NCBI RefSeq assembly: GCF_007829335.1
Contig: NZ_VIWO01000008.1
Coordinates: forward strand, 186,001 to 250,000
Origin: Chitinophaga polysaccharea
GTDB lineage: Bacteria; Bacteroidota; Bacteroidia; Chitinophagales; Chitinophagaceae
Reading direction: 5' to 3'
Length of the DNA stretch: 64,000 nt
Shown here: one piece after another, positions 44,948 through 53,650 of the stretch
Layout of the letters: the number at the start of each line of letters is the position of its first letter
Numbering within the stretch: position 1 is the stretch's first letter
Program-made: the position numbers and the translations under genes
The notes under the pieces: generated by a model
Told to the model about the DNA's origin: nothing
What the model saw: the letters and a program-made list of their open reading frames with translations, nothing else
Databases searched by the model: none

Positions 44948-45949
44948 TTACTTAAAGCGTGATCGGCCCTGGTGCGCCAATACAATAGGATTAAAGGGAC
45001 CATATTTATGTTGTGATACCGGGAAAGTATCTGTGAAGGGGCCAAAGGGATGATCGGGCGGCTTGGAGCCTATATCCGGCCAGTCCGCGGGAAATGCTTT
45101 CACGGGGCGTGGCTGCGAATTCACAAATGCCGCTACATCCCAGGCCTCTTCATCGCTGAGCTGTATGTTGCTATAATTTGTCCCGAAAGGCATATTATAT
45201 TTTACATACCCGGCAAACCTCGACAGGCGGTAAATTCCTGCTCCGGTATTATAGCTCTTTGCTCCCCACAACGGGGGATACAGGAATTCAGCGTCGTCGG
45301 GCCTCATCATGCCACCGCCATTAGTACCATGACAACGCTGGCATTTCTGTTGAAACACCTTTCGGCCGGCGGCGGTGTCAGCACCTCTTGCCAGGTACGG
45401 CAAGTCTCTTATACCACTTCCCGGCGGCCGGTGTCCTTTAGGGATATCCTTTCCCAGCCAGTGTATATAAGCAACAATTGCTTTTAACTCCCGGCTGTCG
45501 GGATCCAGGGCCTGGCCATTCAGGCTCCGGATAAAGCAGTCGTTCACTCTTTTTTCAACAGATTCCATGCCGCCACTCCTGGCTCTGTATTTAGGGTAGG
45601 TGCTGGCAGTGCTGCCGTAGTTATTTCCAAAGGGCTGGGTACCCGCGCGCAGGTGGCAGTTCTGGCAATTCATGCCATTGCTGATACTGGCCACGGAACC
45701 ATGAGGCCCCAGGTAAACAGCCGTATGTACAATAAGTTCCCGCCCATACCGGATCAGATCACCGTCTGCTGTAGGAGGAATGGTAGCAGTATCCGGGGCT
45801 ATCCACACTAATGTGGCCGCCCGTTGTTTTTCGCGTGGCCCGTTGCTTCCGTAAAAAAAGTGGTAGATCACCATAAACAGCAGTCCGGCAAACAACACTA
45901 TTTCCAGGACATGAAGCATCGGCCTGGTTTGCAATGGTATACGTTTCAT
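44948..45949 (-). CDS. TsdA-like di-heme cytochrome c (thiosulfate dehydrogenase-like)
   Basis: About 333 aa. I place the start at the ATG overlapping the previous stop (ATGA, 45946-45949); this gives an N-terminal membrane span (L-E-I-V-L-F-A-G-L-L-F-M-V-I-Y) that tethers a periplasmic cytochrome. Two heme sites: C-Q-N-C-H in G-M-N-C-Q-N-C-H-L-R-A-G and C-Q-R-C-H-G-T-N-G-G-G. The segment Y-R-A-R-S-G-G-M-E-S-V-E-K-R-V-N-D-C-F-I-R-S followed by A-I-V-A-Y-I-H-W-L-G is the TsdA/SoxXA-type pattern of a Cys or other distal ligand. Likely oxidises thiosulfate to tetrathionate or a related sulfur compound; direction and substrate are unproven. Confidence 0.85.
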   Translation of the reverse strand: MKRIPLQTRPMLHVLEIVLFAGLLFMVIYHFFYGSNGPREKQRAATLVWIAPDTATIPPTADGDLIRYGRELIVHTAVYLGPHGSVASISNGMNCQNCHLRAGTQPFGNNYGSTASTYPKYRARSGGMESVEKRVNDCFIRSLNGQALDPDSRELKAIVAYIHWLGKDIPKGHRPPGSGIRDLPYLARGADTAAGRKVFQQKCQRCHGTNGGGMMRPDDAEFLYPPLWGAKSYNTGAGIYRLSRFAGYVKYNMPFGTNYSNIQLSDEEAWDVAAFVNSQPRPVKAFPADWPDIGSKPPDHPFGPFTDTFPVSQHKYGPFNPIVLAHQGRSRFK

Positions 45950-46647
45950 CCTGCATAGCAATAAGCACATTTCTTTTCCTGGGCCCGGCCTACCGCCCAA
46001 ACGCCGGAAGGCACTACCTGGATACCTGGCAAAATACCATCCATCCATTCTTTTTTCACTACGGCAGGATCGAGGGACATTTGTTGCGCAGCTACTGCAC
46101 TATATACCGTTATGGCCATATTGCATACGCAGAACATCACCCCACTGGCCTGTAATTCATTAATGCCAATGGCTACGTTGCCTATACCCGGTACGCTAAA
46201 GTCGCCCGCCTTAGGTTCCCAAAACGGGTTCCTGGTGGAAGCTGCCTTAGTAAGCGGGTCATCCGCTTTGAACATCTCACCAAAATGGTATTTTTCCCAT
46301 AGCTCACTTTTCATGGCATAAGGAATACCGGCGTGCCGCAATACCACCACTACCCCACAGTCTTTTTCCGGCGTACCGGTGGCGCTATTGGTTAATAAAA
46401 ATACCCGGGACCAGGCAAAAGGAAATATTTCGTTGGGGCGTACTACATCCAGCACCATCCGGTGTTTGCCCGTGATTTTATTCATCCAGGCATCGGCAGT
46501 GTTAGTAGTCATCTTCATATGCTCCTGGGGCATGGCCGCGTGCAGGTCAAAAGGAACCATAGCTGGCATACCCAGGATAGTGGCGCCCGCAATGATTTTG
46601 CCGAGAAAATCCCGACGGTTGGTGGCTCCATTTTCATTGTCGTTCAT
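45946..46647 (-). CDS. Tat-exported DsrE-like protein
   Basis: 233 aa. A twin-arginine signal is clear: N-R-R-D-F-L-G-K at residues 10-17, then a hydrophobic stretch. The mature part resembles the DsrE/DsrF superfamily (V-V-V-V-L-R-H-A-G-I-P-Y, I-N-E-L-Q-A-S-G-V-M-F-C-V-C-N-M-A) with a C-x-C at the usual sulfur-carrier position and a C-terminal C-A-Y-C pair. Tat export implies folding in the cytoplasm, perhaps with a cofactor or metal. It is the first gene of a minus-strand operon with the TsdA-like cytochrome (4-bp overlap) and a second DsrE. The 266 bp upstream (46648-46913) hold no gene that I can support, and the AraC gene there runs on the same strand. Confidence 0.8.
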   Translation of the reverse strand: MNDNENGATNRRDFLGKIIAGATILGMPAMVPFDLHAAMPQEHMKMTTNTADAWMNKITGKHRMVLDVVRPNEIFPFAWSRVFLLTNSATGTPEKDCGVVVVLRHAGIPYAMKSELWEKYHFGEMFKADDPLTKAASTRNPFWEPKAGDFSVPGIGNVAIGINELQASGVMFCVCNMAITVYSAVAAQQMSLDPAVVKKEWMDGILPGIQVVPSGVWAVGRAQEKKCAYCYAG

Positions 46648-46913
46648 ACGATGGAAGTTTAGATGAACAGAATAGAACAGATTTGCTCATGGCACAAGCA
46701 GCTACCGCTGTGCCCAGTGTGATCAGGCCAGTACATTTAATTAGAAACCGGTAGCTTTCCAGGGATTGGTCAAAAATATCAGCGATGTGTTTTCGACCTC
46801 GTTAATGTGGAAACAGGTTGATATACATCGATTCACCACGTTAACATGTGAAGTATAAGTGGCATAAAAGTACCAAAATTAGCAAGGGGGTAATCGGAAA
46901 AAAGTGACAATTT

Positions 46914-47726
46914 TTATAACCCCATTGCCTGCTCCAGGTCACTACGGAAACCGGGGTATTCGTGAGGTAAACAATGAGTAAAGTACCTGAACTCGTTGAT
47001 GAAATGTGTTTGATCGCTGTAGCCAAATTTCTGCGCCAGCAGGCTCCACTGGGGAAACCGCTCCCGCTCAATGTACTCAATGGTTTTACGGAAACGCACC
47101 ACCCGGCAAAACATTTTAAGATGAAGCCCGGTTTGTTCCAGGAAATTTCTTTCCAATGTGCGCTTCGTCATAAACACGCCGGCCTCCAACTGCCGGATGG
47201 AAATATTGCCATCTGCCGCAAAGATCAGCCGGATGGCCTCATCTATATTCCTGGCATACTTTTTCTCCCGCCACAGCTGTTGGAGTAAAAAAGCTTCCAG
47301 TATATGCACCTGCTGTTCTTCATTTGCACCTGCTTTAAGCCGGGTGCTCATCTCTGCTACCTGTGGCCCGAGTATTACCGATAAATCGCCGCTTTTATTA
47401 CAGAATGGCAGGGAAGATATCCTGAACAGTTTATACCAGGCGCCGGGCTTCAGGTTGGTCACCAACTGCTTAAAACCAGACATAATGCGTAGTTCACACA
47501 CATCATAGTTAGGGCCTGTAATACTGCAGGCAGCAGGATATTCCTGGTGAGTGATGTCATACACCGCCTGGGCCGTGCCGATGTTGAATGTGAGACTTTG
47601 CATCACATGGGGCAGCACGATCATTTCCCGAAAACCTGTTTCCTGGAAATCGCTCTCCAGAACCAGGTAAGAAACGATGTAGTCCTGTAGCAACCTATGG
47701 GGTTGAAAAGATTGCACCTTGAACAT
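46914..47726 (-). CDS. AraC-family transcriptional regulator
   Basis: About 270 aa from the ATG at 47726; upstream there is only a TTG. N-terminal sensing region with F-x-P-H-x-x-L-Q-D-Y-I, then a C-terminal AraC double helix-turn-helix: I-S-I-R-Q-L-E-A-G-V-F-M-T-K-R-T-L-E-R-N-F-L-E-Q-T-G and W-S-L-L-A-Q-K-F-G-Y-S-D-Q-T-H-F-I-N-E-F. It lies upstream of the sulfur operon on the same strand (stop 266 bp before the Tat-DsrE start) and could control it, or an unlinked gene. Confidence 0.9.
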   Translation of the reverse strand: MFKVQSFQPHRLLQDYIVSYLVLESDFQETGFREMIVLPHVMQSLTFNIGTAQAVYDITHQEYPAACSITGPNYDVCELRIMSGFKQLVTNLKPGAWYKLFRISSLPFCNKSGDLSVILGPQVAEMSTRLKAGANEEQQVHILEAFLLQQLWREKKYARNIDEAIRLIFAADGNISIRQLEAGVFMTKRTLERNFLEQTGLHLKMFCRVVRFRKTIEYIERERFPQWSLLAQKFGYSDQTHFINEFRYFTHCLPHEYPGFRSDLEQAMGL

Positions 47727-47820
47727 ACACTGGCTTTTTGAAGTACGCCCCAAAGGTCCTGAAATTTCTCCAGCTTTACTCGTTTTTCAGGCAAATAAGC
47801 TACCCGGCGCTTCCGTACAT

Positions 47821-48804
47821 TTATTTTCTTTTATAAAACGACAAGGCCACCTTTTCGCCCGGGTACTTCTTAATTTCTGAATCGGTGATATAACCGCTGC
47901 CATCAGCGGCAAAGCCAATACCTTCTCCCTGTCTTTCGTTGCGGGCGTAGGGCGCATCCTGGGGTTTGCGCAACAACGCCGCCCAGATAGTTTCACCAGG
48001 TTGCCGCTTCCAATACCAGATCTGCCCGGTATTGCGCAGGAGGATTTCTGTACCATCTGCAGAGATATCACCGGCCGTAAGATGATCAAAAGGTAGCTTA
48101 TCCAGCGCCACCAGCGTGGTTTTGGCAGTGGTAGATTGTGGATAACGGGCCACATACAACATACTGGTACCCACTTCTTTGGTAGCAATATATAAGTCGT
48201 TGTTCAGCGGGTCCAGTAACAAGGTTTCAGCATTCACGGCGCCTTGTGGGTATACCAGCTCTATTTTATCCATGGCGGTAATGTGGATAACGGTATTGGC
48301 ATTGGCGGTTGCTAAATCCGGCTCGGGGAAACGGTATACATACACGCTGCGGTAAGCAGCATCATTATCGCCGATTTCTGCCACATAGATATACTGCTTC
48401 CCTTTTTCCGGCCCCGGTCCGGCTGCAATATCTTCCCAGTCGCGGTTAACGATGCCATCCAGTACCAGCGTGCCCTTATTAGCGCCTTTGCTGTCGGTTA
48501 CATATACTTCATTGGAATTACCACTGTCTTCATGTACATACAACAATCCCGGGTACACATGACTGGCTGCTACGCCTGACAATTCCTCGTAGTCCTGGCG
48601 CTCCGTTGCCACCACTTGCGGCGTGGCAATAAACAGGGTGCAGGGACTGAGGAATGCCAAATCATAATTGGCGGTTTTCACAGTATCCACAACTACCGCA
48701 GTGGTATCTTTGGGTGGGTTGGTTACCTTGTTGCTATCCTTACCACAGGCGGCCGTTAAGGCTGCCATTCCGGATAGTAACAGGCAGGAATAAACGCAAT
48801 TCAT
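47821..48804 (-). CDS. beta-propeller-like lipoprotein
   Basis: 327-aa lipoprotein (L-T-A-A-C, Cys20). Repeated strand motifs suggest a beta-propeller: L-S-G-V-A-A-S, Y-V-T-D-S-K-G, D-W-E-D-I-A-A-G-P, I-Y-V-A-E-I-G-D-N, L-Y-I-A-T-K-E, G-Y-I-T-D-S-E. The acidic W-E-D-I and E-I-G-D-N runs resemble metal or phosphate sites of propeller enzymes, but I cannot assign it to the phytase family. It is third in line after the TonB receptor and beta-helix genes, as phytase is in the paralogous cluster at 24304-29439, but a terminator-like hairpin lies in between. Confidence 0.75.
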   Translation of the reverse strand: MNCVYSCLLLSGMAALTAACGKDSNKVTNPPKDTTAVVVDTVKTANYDLAFLSPCTLFIATPQVVATERQDYEELSGVAASHVYPGLLYVHEDSGNSNEVYVTDSKGANKGTLVLDGIVNRDWEDIAAGPGPEKGKQYIYVAEIGDNDAAYRSVYVYRFPEPDLATANANTVIHITAMDKIELVYPQGAVNAETLLLDPLNNDLYIATKEVGTSMLYVARYPQSTTAKTTLVALDKLPFDHLTAGDISADGTEILLRNTGQIWYWKRQPGETIWAALLRKPQDAPYARNERQGEGIGFAADGSGYITDSEIKKYPGEKVALSFYKRK

Positions 48805-48822
48805 TTTTTAAGAAATTAAAAT

Positions 48823-48852
48823 GAAAAAGGACGTGCAAAGACGTCCTTTTTC
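48823..48852 (-). terminator. hairpin between beta-helix and beta-propeller genes
   Basis: Perfect 12-bp stem GAAAAAGGACGT/ACGTCCTTTTTC (48823-48834 and 48841-48852), 6-nt loop. On the minus strand it continues into C-A-T-T-T-T. It should end most transcripts from the receptor/beta-helix genes, so the propeller gene would be expressed by partial read-through or from its own promoter. Confidence 0.75.
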
Positions 48853-48870
48853 TTGTGTCAGGTATAGAAA

Positions 48871-50406
48871 TTAATAGGTATGTTGATTACCGGTGTTATC
48901 TGTCGGAAATGCGCCCAGGTCTTTATTGGGACCAGTAGTGTTAGCACCGAAAGTGCTGCCGGCTTTTACTACTTTCATCGGAATACCGTATTGGGTCAGC
49001 AACGGAGCGCCTGGCTTCACCGGGATAGCATTCTTACCGGTACCACCAGCGTATACGCCGGCGCCAATGGCAGGAGAGCCGGATTTCAGGTGAAAGTCGG
49101 CGCCTGCAGGGATCTGGTAGATACGGTAATTGGTACCTAAGCTCATAGCCGCCATATCATAGTTAATAAACTGGGGATCGTACTTCAACGAATCGTTAGG
49201 GTTGTTGGTACCTGCGTTAGTTCCGTCGGCAGCGATAGGGCCGTTGGTGTAACCATTCAGGTCGTTGCTCTGCTTCAGGGTAAACTGGTTAGCTTCGATA
49301 AACACCATGTATTGTTCTGCACCACCCATGGGATAACCTCTGCCAATGGCGGTCAGGTTATTGTTGTACAGGGTATTCAGCGTATCGCTGGGCTTACCTT
49401 TCTCAGAGTGGAAAGAAATCCTTAAACCGGCTTTACAGTTAACGATAATGTTGTTGAAGATGTAACCACCTGCGTTGGTTTCGGTATTGATAGAACCATT
49501 GCGGGTAGCTTTGGTTTGTCTGAAACCGCAGTTTACTACGGTATTGTTGTAGATGTTTACCATACAGCTTTTACCGGTAGATCCTGAAGTTTTCAGACCG
49601 TTGGTAGCAATACCATAAGTGAAGTTATATGCCATATCGCCGATTACACCATCTTTGATGTTAACAGCTTCACCACCGGTGGCACCTATTTTGGTGAAGG
49701 TGTTACGCATCAGGCTCATGTATACGTTATTCGGACGGATACCATCATCTTTAGCGCCATAGAACCAGGAATCTTCTACGATCAGGCTGCCGAGGGTACC
49801 GCCTTTGCTGTTCATGAAAATAGTGTAGCGTGCATCGCCGGGAGTAGCGCCATAATCTGCTGCGTTAGCGCCCCAGGCGCCGCCAGTGTATTCCACATGT
49901 GTCCAGCGGAGCAGCAACAATTTAGCATTGGCGCCACACTGGAAACCACCCCAATAGCCTTTGAAAGCAGGGTCGTTGCCAGCATCATCTTTATAGGTAG
50001 CATCTGATTTTTTCACAGTGCTGGTTTCATATACGGTAAACCAGTTTTGCGCATCCTTGGTACCATCGCTCACCAGTGTTCCATTTACCAAAAACGCGGG
50101 ACTGGTTTGCGGGCTTTTACCATCACCATGAACCAATACCTTTACACCTGGCTGCAGGTAAAGGGTATCACCTTCATTAATGGTTACATCAGACATGATA
50201 TGATAGGTTTTACCAGCCAGCATAGTACCTTTCAGGGGAATAGCATTACCGTTGGCATCCAGCTTTGGCAAGGTGGTATCACTGATGGTTTGTCCAACGA
50301 TCACCAGTGGTTTGGAAATTTCCACATGCTCGCTACTCTTTTTACAAGAGATGACGGAGAGCGCTGTCAGGGCAATCAGACCACTTTTAAAGAAGATCTT
50401 TTTCAT
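48871..50406 (-). CDS. right-handed parallel beta-helix lipoprotein
   Basis: 511-aa lipoprotein (V-I-S-C, Cys21). Parallel beta-helix with Asn-rich rungs: I-Y-N-N-T-V-V-N-C, Y-I-F-N-N-I-I-V-N-C, L-Y-N-N-N-L-T-A, and a terminal G-S-P-A-I-G-A-G. Homologous along its length to the 421-aa protein at 27077-28342 (shared W-G-G, V-E-Y-x-G-G-A, N-N-T-x-x-N and D-P-x-F-x-N-Y landmarks), with insertions. It lies 38 bp after the paralogous TonB receptor. Proposed role: surface ligand-binding partner of that receptor. Confidence 0.85.
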   Translation of the reverse strand: MKKIFFKSGLIALTALSVISCKKSSEHVEISKPLVIVGQTISDTTLPKLDANGNAIPLKGTMLAGKTYHIMSDVTINEGDTLYLQPGVKVLVHGDGKSPQTSPAFLVNGTLVSDGTKDAQNWFTVYETSTVKKSDATYKDDAGNDPAFKGYWGGFQCGANAKLLLLRWTHVEYTGGAWGANAADYGATPGDARYTIFMNSKGGTLGSLIVEDSWFYGAKDDGIRPNNVYMSLMRNTFTKIGATGGEAVNIKDGVIGDMAYNFTYGIATNGLKTSGSTGKSCMVNIYNNTVVNCGFRQTKATRNGSINTETNAGGYIFNNIIVNCKAGLRISFHSEKGKPSDTLNTLYNNNLTAIGRGYPMGGAEQYMVFIEANQFTLKQSNDLNGYTNGPIAADGTNAGTNNPNDSLKYDPQFINYDMAAMSLGTNYRIYQIPAGADFHLKSGSPAIGAGVYAGGTGKNAIPVKPGAPLLTQYGIPMKVVKAGSTFGANTTGPNKDLGAFPTDNTGNQHTY

Positions 50407-50446
50407 AGTTTTCGCTTGAAAATTTAAAAGATGTTATTGAATTATA

Positions 50447-53215
50447 TTAAAGGACAAATCGTACTCCGAGTTGATAGTTCTGGCCATATACGTCCTTCTG
50501 GGAGAGGGTTTCATTGCCTTTTTGCGCAGAGGGGATCAATGCCTGGTTATCCGCCACAGCCTTGATATACACCTGGTAAGGTGTATTCAACAGGTTCTGT
50601 ATTTTGGCAAATACGACAAAGTGCTTATTCAGTTTCTTCTCTGCAGAGATATCAAACAGGTTCATATCTTTCTGCCAGTAATCCATACCATAATAAGGCG
50701 ATACCAATACAATACGTTTACCCGTGAACTGCCAGGCCAGCTGCATATCGAGTCCCAGCACAGGATTCTTGTACAGCAGGGATACGTTGGCAATATGTGC
50801 AGACTGCCCCTGTAATGGACGTTTTTCCAGTGGCGCCGGATCAATGTAAGTACGGTTAAACGTTTTCAGCTTAGATGTTTCGATAGACGAGTTGGTATAT
50901 GTATAATTCCCCCGGATACCGAAGTTGCGGATATATTTTTCGTACACCAGCTCAAAACCAAAATTGGTGGCATCGCCGAAGTTACCAGGCTGATATACCA
51001 ATTGACTTTGTACACCGGTTTGTGAAAACCCATATTCAATCGGGTTTTGAATATTCTTGTAAAAGGCACCTATCAACAGCTGCTCATCTGGCTTAGGGAA
51101 GAATTCGTAACGAAAATCGAAGTTATTGGCGGTAGTATGTTTCAACATGGGATTACCTCTTTCATCCCATTCGTCGCCGGTAAAGTTGTAAGGCACAATC
51201 TCAAAATAGCCCGGGCGGCTAATGGAACTGAAATAAGACAAACGCAGGTTGGTACGGCTGTTGAGCAGGTATTTCAAATGCACGCTGGGCAGCACATCAG
51301 TATAATTAATAGATCCTGTTTTCCCGGCCTGGGTGGGAGGCACATCGGTATCAAACTGCTGGTCCGTATTCTCTACGCGCACCCCTACAATCGCTTCCAG
51401 TTTCCGGATGGTAAATTTAACCATGCCATACCCGGCCGCTACATTTTCATCAGCGCGATAGTTATTCGCCTCTGCCGGGGAACCGGCAGGATTAATCACA
51501 CCCCACTTGAAATGATAAATATCCACCCATTGCTGTAACCCGGAACCATCGGCCACATTGTCCATGTTATAGTTCTGGTAGAAGTTATCCCGGTGCTTGG
51601 CCCGGTACATGCCGCCCAATGAAAATTTGAATGGCAGCTCAGCAATAGTAGCATAGTAAGCAGCATTAGCATAACCGGCATAATCACGGTCGTTATTTTT
51701 CCACCAGGTACGGTTATAGCGCTGTACAATATTGGGATGCAGGTAGGGATCTTTTTGGGTACCATCAGCGTAAAATCCGCCATCATAGCCATATTCAGTC
51801 AGGTCAGGTATGCGATTGGTTGCCTTGGCATATACACCGGACCAGTTTAACTGCAAATGCTGTGATAATAACCAATGCTCCCCTTGCAGGGTAGTGCTGT
51901 TGATTGATTGACGCTGGTATTTGGAACGGAACTTATACCACACCTGCCCGGTGCCAGCGCCGGTACGAGGGGTGTATGGTAAGGTATCCCGGCCAATTCG
52001 TGCCTGTGCTTCTTCGAGTATGGCCGTGAAAGAATATAAGCTGATTTTATTGTTTTCATTAAAGCGGTAATCCACTTTAGCGTTCAATCCTGTTCGTGTA
52101 ATAGCCGTAGAGTAATCACGCTGGTAAGCATGCTTGATAAACAGGTAGCCATCAGCATTATCCTTGTCGGTATACTCACCCGGGTTAAAAATGCTGTGAT
52201 AACCTTTATACGTATGCTGATAAGACGCGCCCAGCATAATACCCAGCTTATTGTTAAAAAACCGGTTACCCACCGACAAGCTACCAATGGCGTTGGGAGT
52301 GAAATATTTCTTCGTATAATTCAGGTTATCGCGTGTAAAATCATCTGGCTGCGCCTGGTAATTGGGGCCATGTATTTCATAGGGCGACTGCTTATTGATA
52401 GCGCCGGTAGGAAAATAATCGAAAGGGCGTTCCAGCAGTGTTTGGCTGTAGCCAGTAGACAGGCTACCATTCAGGTACAGGTGATCAGGCGCATTCTTCA
52501 TCACCATATTCACAGTTCCACCAATGGCGTCGCCTTCCATGTCGGGCGTGAGTGTTTTATTTACTTCTACCCTTTCCACCAGATCGGCCGGGAAAATATC
52601 CAGCGGCACATACCTGTTCTTGTTATCAGGGCTGGGTATCTTTACGCCATTGATCAAGGTGTAGTTATAGCGCTGGTCCATCCCGCGGATAATGGCGTAG
52701 CGGCCATCTCCACTGCTGCTTCTCTCTAATGACACACCAGATACACGCTGCAATACGTTGGCAATAGTAATATCAGGCGATAGTTGTATAGCCTTGGCAG
52801 AAACAATGTTCATCACATTACCCGCCAGCATTTCTGCTTTCTTCGCCGCCTGCGATGATTCTGCATTACGTTTGGTATTGATATTGACCGTTTTCAGATC
52901 TCTTGCATTGCTGTTTAATACCAGTCCGATAAAGCTATTAGCAATAAGATGTATGGTCGTATCCAGCGTCTGGTATCCCACGTAAGACACCTGCAAATGA
53001 TAAGTACCCGCAGGTAGTTTATCTATGCTGAATGTACCATCCAGCCTGGCGCCACCGGCACGTTTCAACTCCGCAATACGAATAGTGGCCCCGGGTAATT
53101 GTTCTTTGGTTTGTGCATCCAGGATGCTTCCCTTCAGGGTAATGTCAGCCTGTTGGCTGAAGACGGTTGATATACTACAAAAAAGTAAAATGGAGATGAG
53201 TATCGTTCTTATCAT
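50447..53215 (-). CDS. TonB-dependent receptor, paralogue of 24304-27054
   Basis: 922 aa from the ATG at 53215; the frame extends to a TTG at 53233 but the ATG gives a proper signal peptide (I-S-I-L-L-F-C-S-I-S). Carboxypeptidase-regulatory-like domain about 25-110, then the plug with A-N-V-L-Q-R-V-S-G-V-S-L-E-R-S-S, A-I-I-R-G-M-D, Y-T-L-I-N-G-V-K-I-P-S-P-D-N-K, M-E-G-D-A-I-G-G-T-V-N-M-V. These segments are nearly identical to the receptor at 24304. Barrel end is R-F-V-L. No SusD; a beta-helix lipoprotein gene follows. A four-site 11-bp repeat array lies 61-99 bp upstream of the start. Confidence 0.93.
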   Translation of the reverse strand: MIRTILISILLFCSISTVFSQQADITLKGSILDAQTKEQLPGATIRIAELKRAGGARLDGTFSIDKLPAGTYHLQVSYVGYQTLDTTIHLIANSFIGLVLNSNARDLKTVNINTKRNAESSQAAKKAEMLAGNVMNIVSAKAIQLSPDITIANVLQRVSGVSLERSSSGDGRYAIIRGMDQRYNYTLINGVKIPSPDNKNRYVPLDIFPADLVERVEVNKTLTPDMEGDAIGGTVNMVMKNAPDHLYLNGSLSTGYSQTLLERPFDYFPTGAINKQSPYEIHGPNYQAQPDDFTRDNLNYTKKYFTPNAIGSLSVGNRFFNNKLGIMLGASYQHTYKGYHSIFNPGEYTDKDNADGYLFIKHAYQRDYSTAITRTGLNAKVDYRFNENNKISLYSFTAILEEAQARIGRDTLPYTPRTGAGTGQVWYKFRSKYQRQSINSTTLQGEHWLLSQHLQLNWSGVYAKATNRIPDLTEYGYDGGFYADGTQKDPYLHPNIVQRYNRTWWKNNDRDYAGYANAAYYATIAELPFKFSLGGMYRAKHRDNFYQNYNMDNVADGSGLQQWVDIYHFKWGVINPAGSPAEANNYRADENVAAGYGMVKFTIRKLEAIVGVRVENTDQQFDTDVPPTQAGKTGSINYTDVLPSVHLKYLLNSRTNLRLSYFSSISRPGYFEIVPYNFTGDEWDERGNPMLKHTTANNFDFRYEFFPKPDEQLLIGAFYKNIQNPIEYGFSQTGVQSQLVYQPGNFGDATNFGFELVYEKYIRNFGIRGNYTYTNSSIETSKLKTFNRTYIDPAPLEKRPLQGQSAHIANVSLLYKNPVLGLDMQLAWQFTGKRIVLVSPYYGMDYWQKDMNLFDISAEKKLNKHFVVFAKIQNLLNTPYQVYIKAVADNQALIPSAQKGNETLSQKDVYGQNYQLGVRFVL

Positions 53216-53275
53216 CCGGTAGAATTTCTGCAAAGGAAATTTGATTTCTTTTCAGATGACAGGGGCTATAATGAT

Positions 53276-53314
53276 ATTAATGGAATGGTAATTATAAGGT
53301 AATAATTAGTTAAT
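53276..53314 (-). promoter_or_regulatory. four direct repeats at exact 11-bp spacing (Pho-box-like)
   Basis: On the plus strand ATTAAT (53276), GGTAAT (53287), GGTAAT (53298) and GTTAAT (53309) start exactly 11 bp apart. In the direction of the receptor gene they read ATTAAC, ATTACC, ATTACC, ATTAAT. Direct hexamers with 11-bp period are the hallmark of PhoB/PhoP-class response-regulator sites (Bacillus PhoP uses TTAACA-like repeats). The array ends 61 bp before the ATG. The rest of 53234-53465 shows nothing else. Confidence 0.6.
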
Positions 53315-53465
53315 AACCGGCACTCTGAAACCTCATGTAAAACAGGATGGTAAAAGGGCAAGATAACCGTATTAGCAGATAATCTGTAATCATTCTGGAG
53401 AGATTCTGTACTGGAAATTCATCAAGTGTTGGGAATATTTTGTTGTAGGCGGTATTTATCAGTAA

Positions 53466-53639
53466 CTATTGATAGGGCGCAACCATTTCCGCAATCTCAT
53501 ACCTGATAAACTCCCAATGCTTTCCTTGTAAACATATTGGGTCAGGCTCATCGTCTGCAAAAGAAAAATCTGTAAAGTTCCGCAGTATAAGAGCAGAGTC
53601 ATGAGTATGGGGATAACGTTGACGATGAAGATCGAGCAT
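53466..53639 (-). pseudogene. AbiEii/AbiGii-like toxin, C-terminal remnant
   Basis: Minus-strand frame of 57 codons from an ATG at 53639 to TAG at 53466, too short for routine calling. The residues Q-R-Y-P, L-I-L-R-N-F-T-D-F-S-F-A-D-D-E-P-D-P and H-W-E-F-I-R-Y-E-I resemble the last about 50 residues of nucleotidyltransferase AbiEii/AbiGii-family toxins (pattern of L..L.YF.DAE..PDP..L....W..V...I). A TAA directly precedes the ATG, and the nucleotidyltransferase core (about 150 residues with G-G-T/G-S and D-x-D motifs) is absent. It sits 11 bp after the DUF6922-type gene, the normal toxin position, so it is probably a deleted toxin gene. Confidence 0.5.
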
Positions 53640-53650
53640 TTACATAGATA

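Noticed and set aside
46648..46913. Hydrophobic minus-strand reading frame (L-I-T-L-G-T-A-V-A-A) ahead of the Tat-DsrE gene
   Set aside because: No ATG before the hydrophobic part and a stop directly upstream; probably leader DNA of the sulfur operon.
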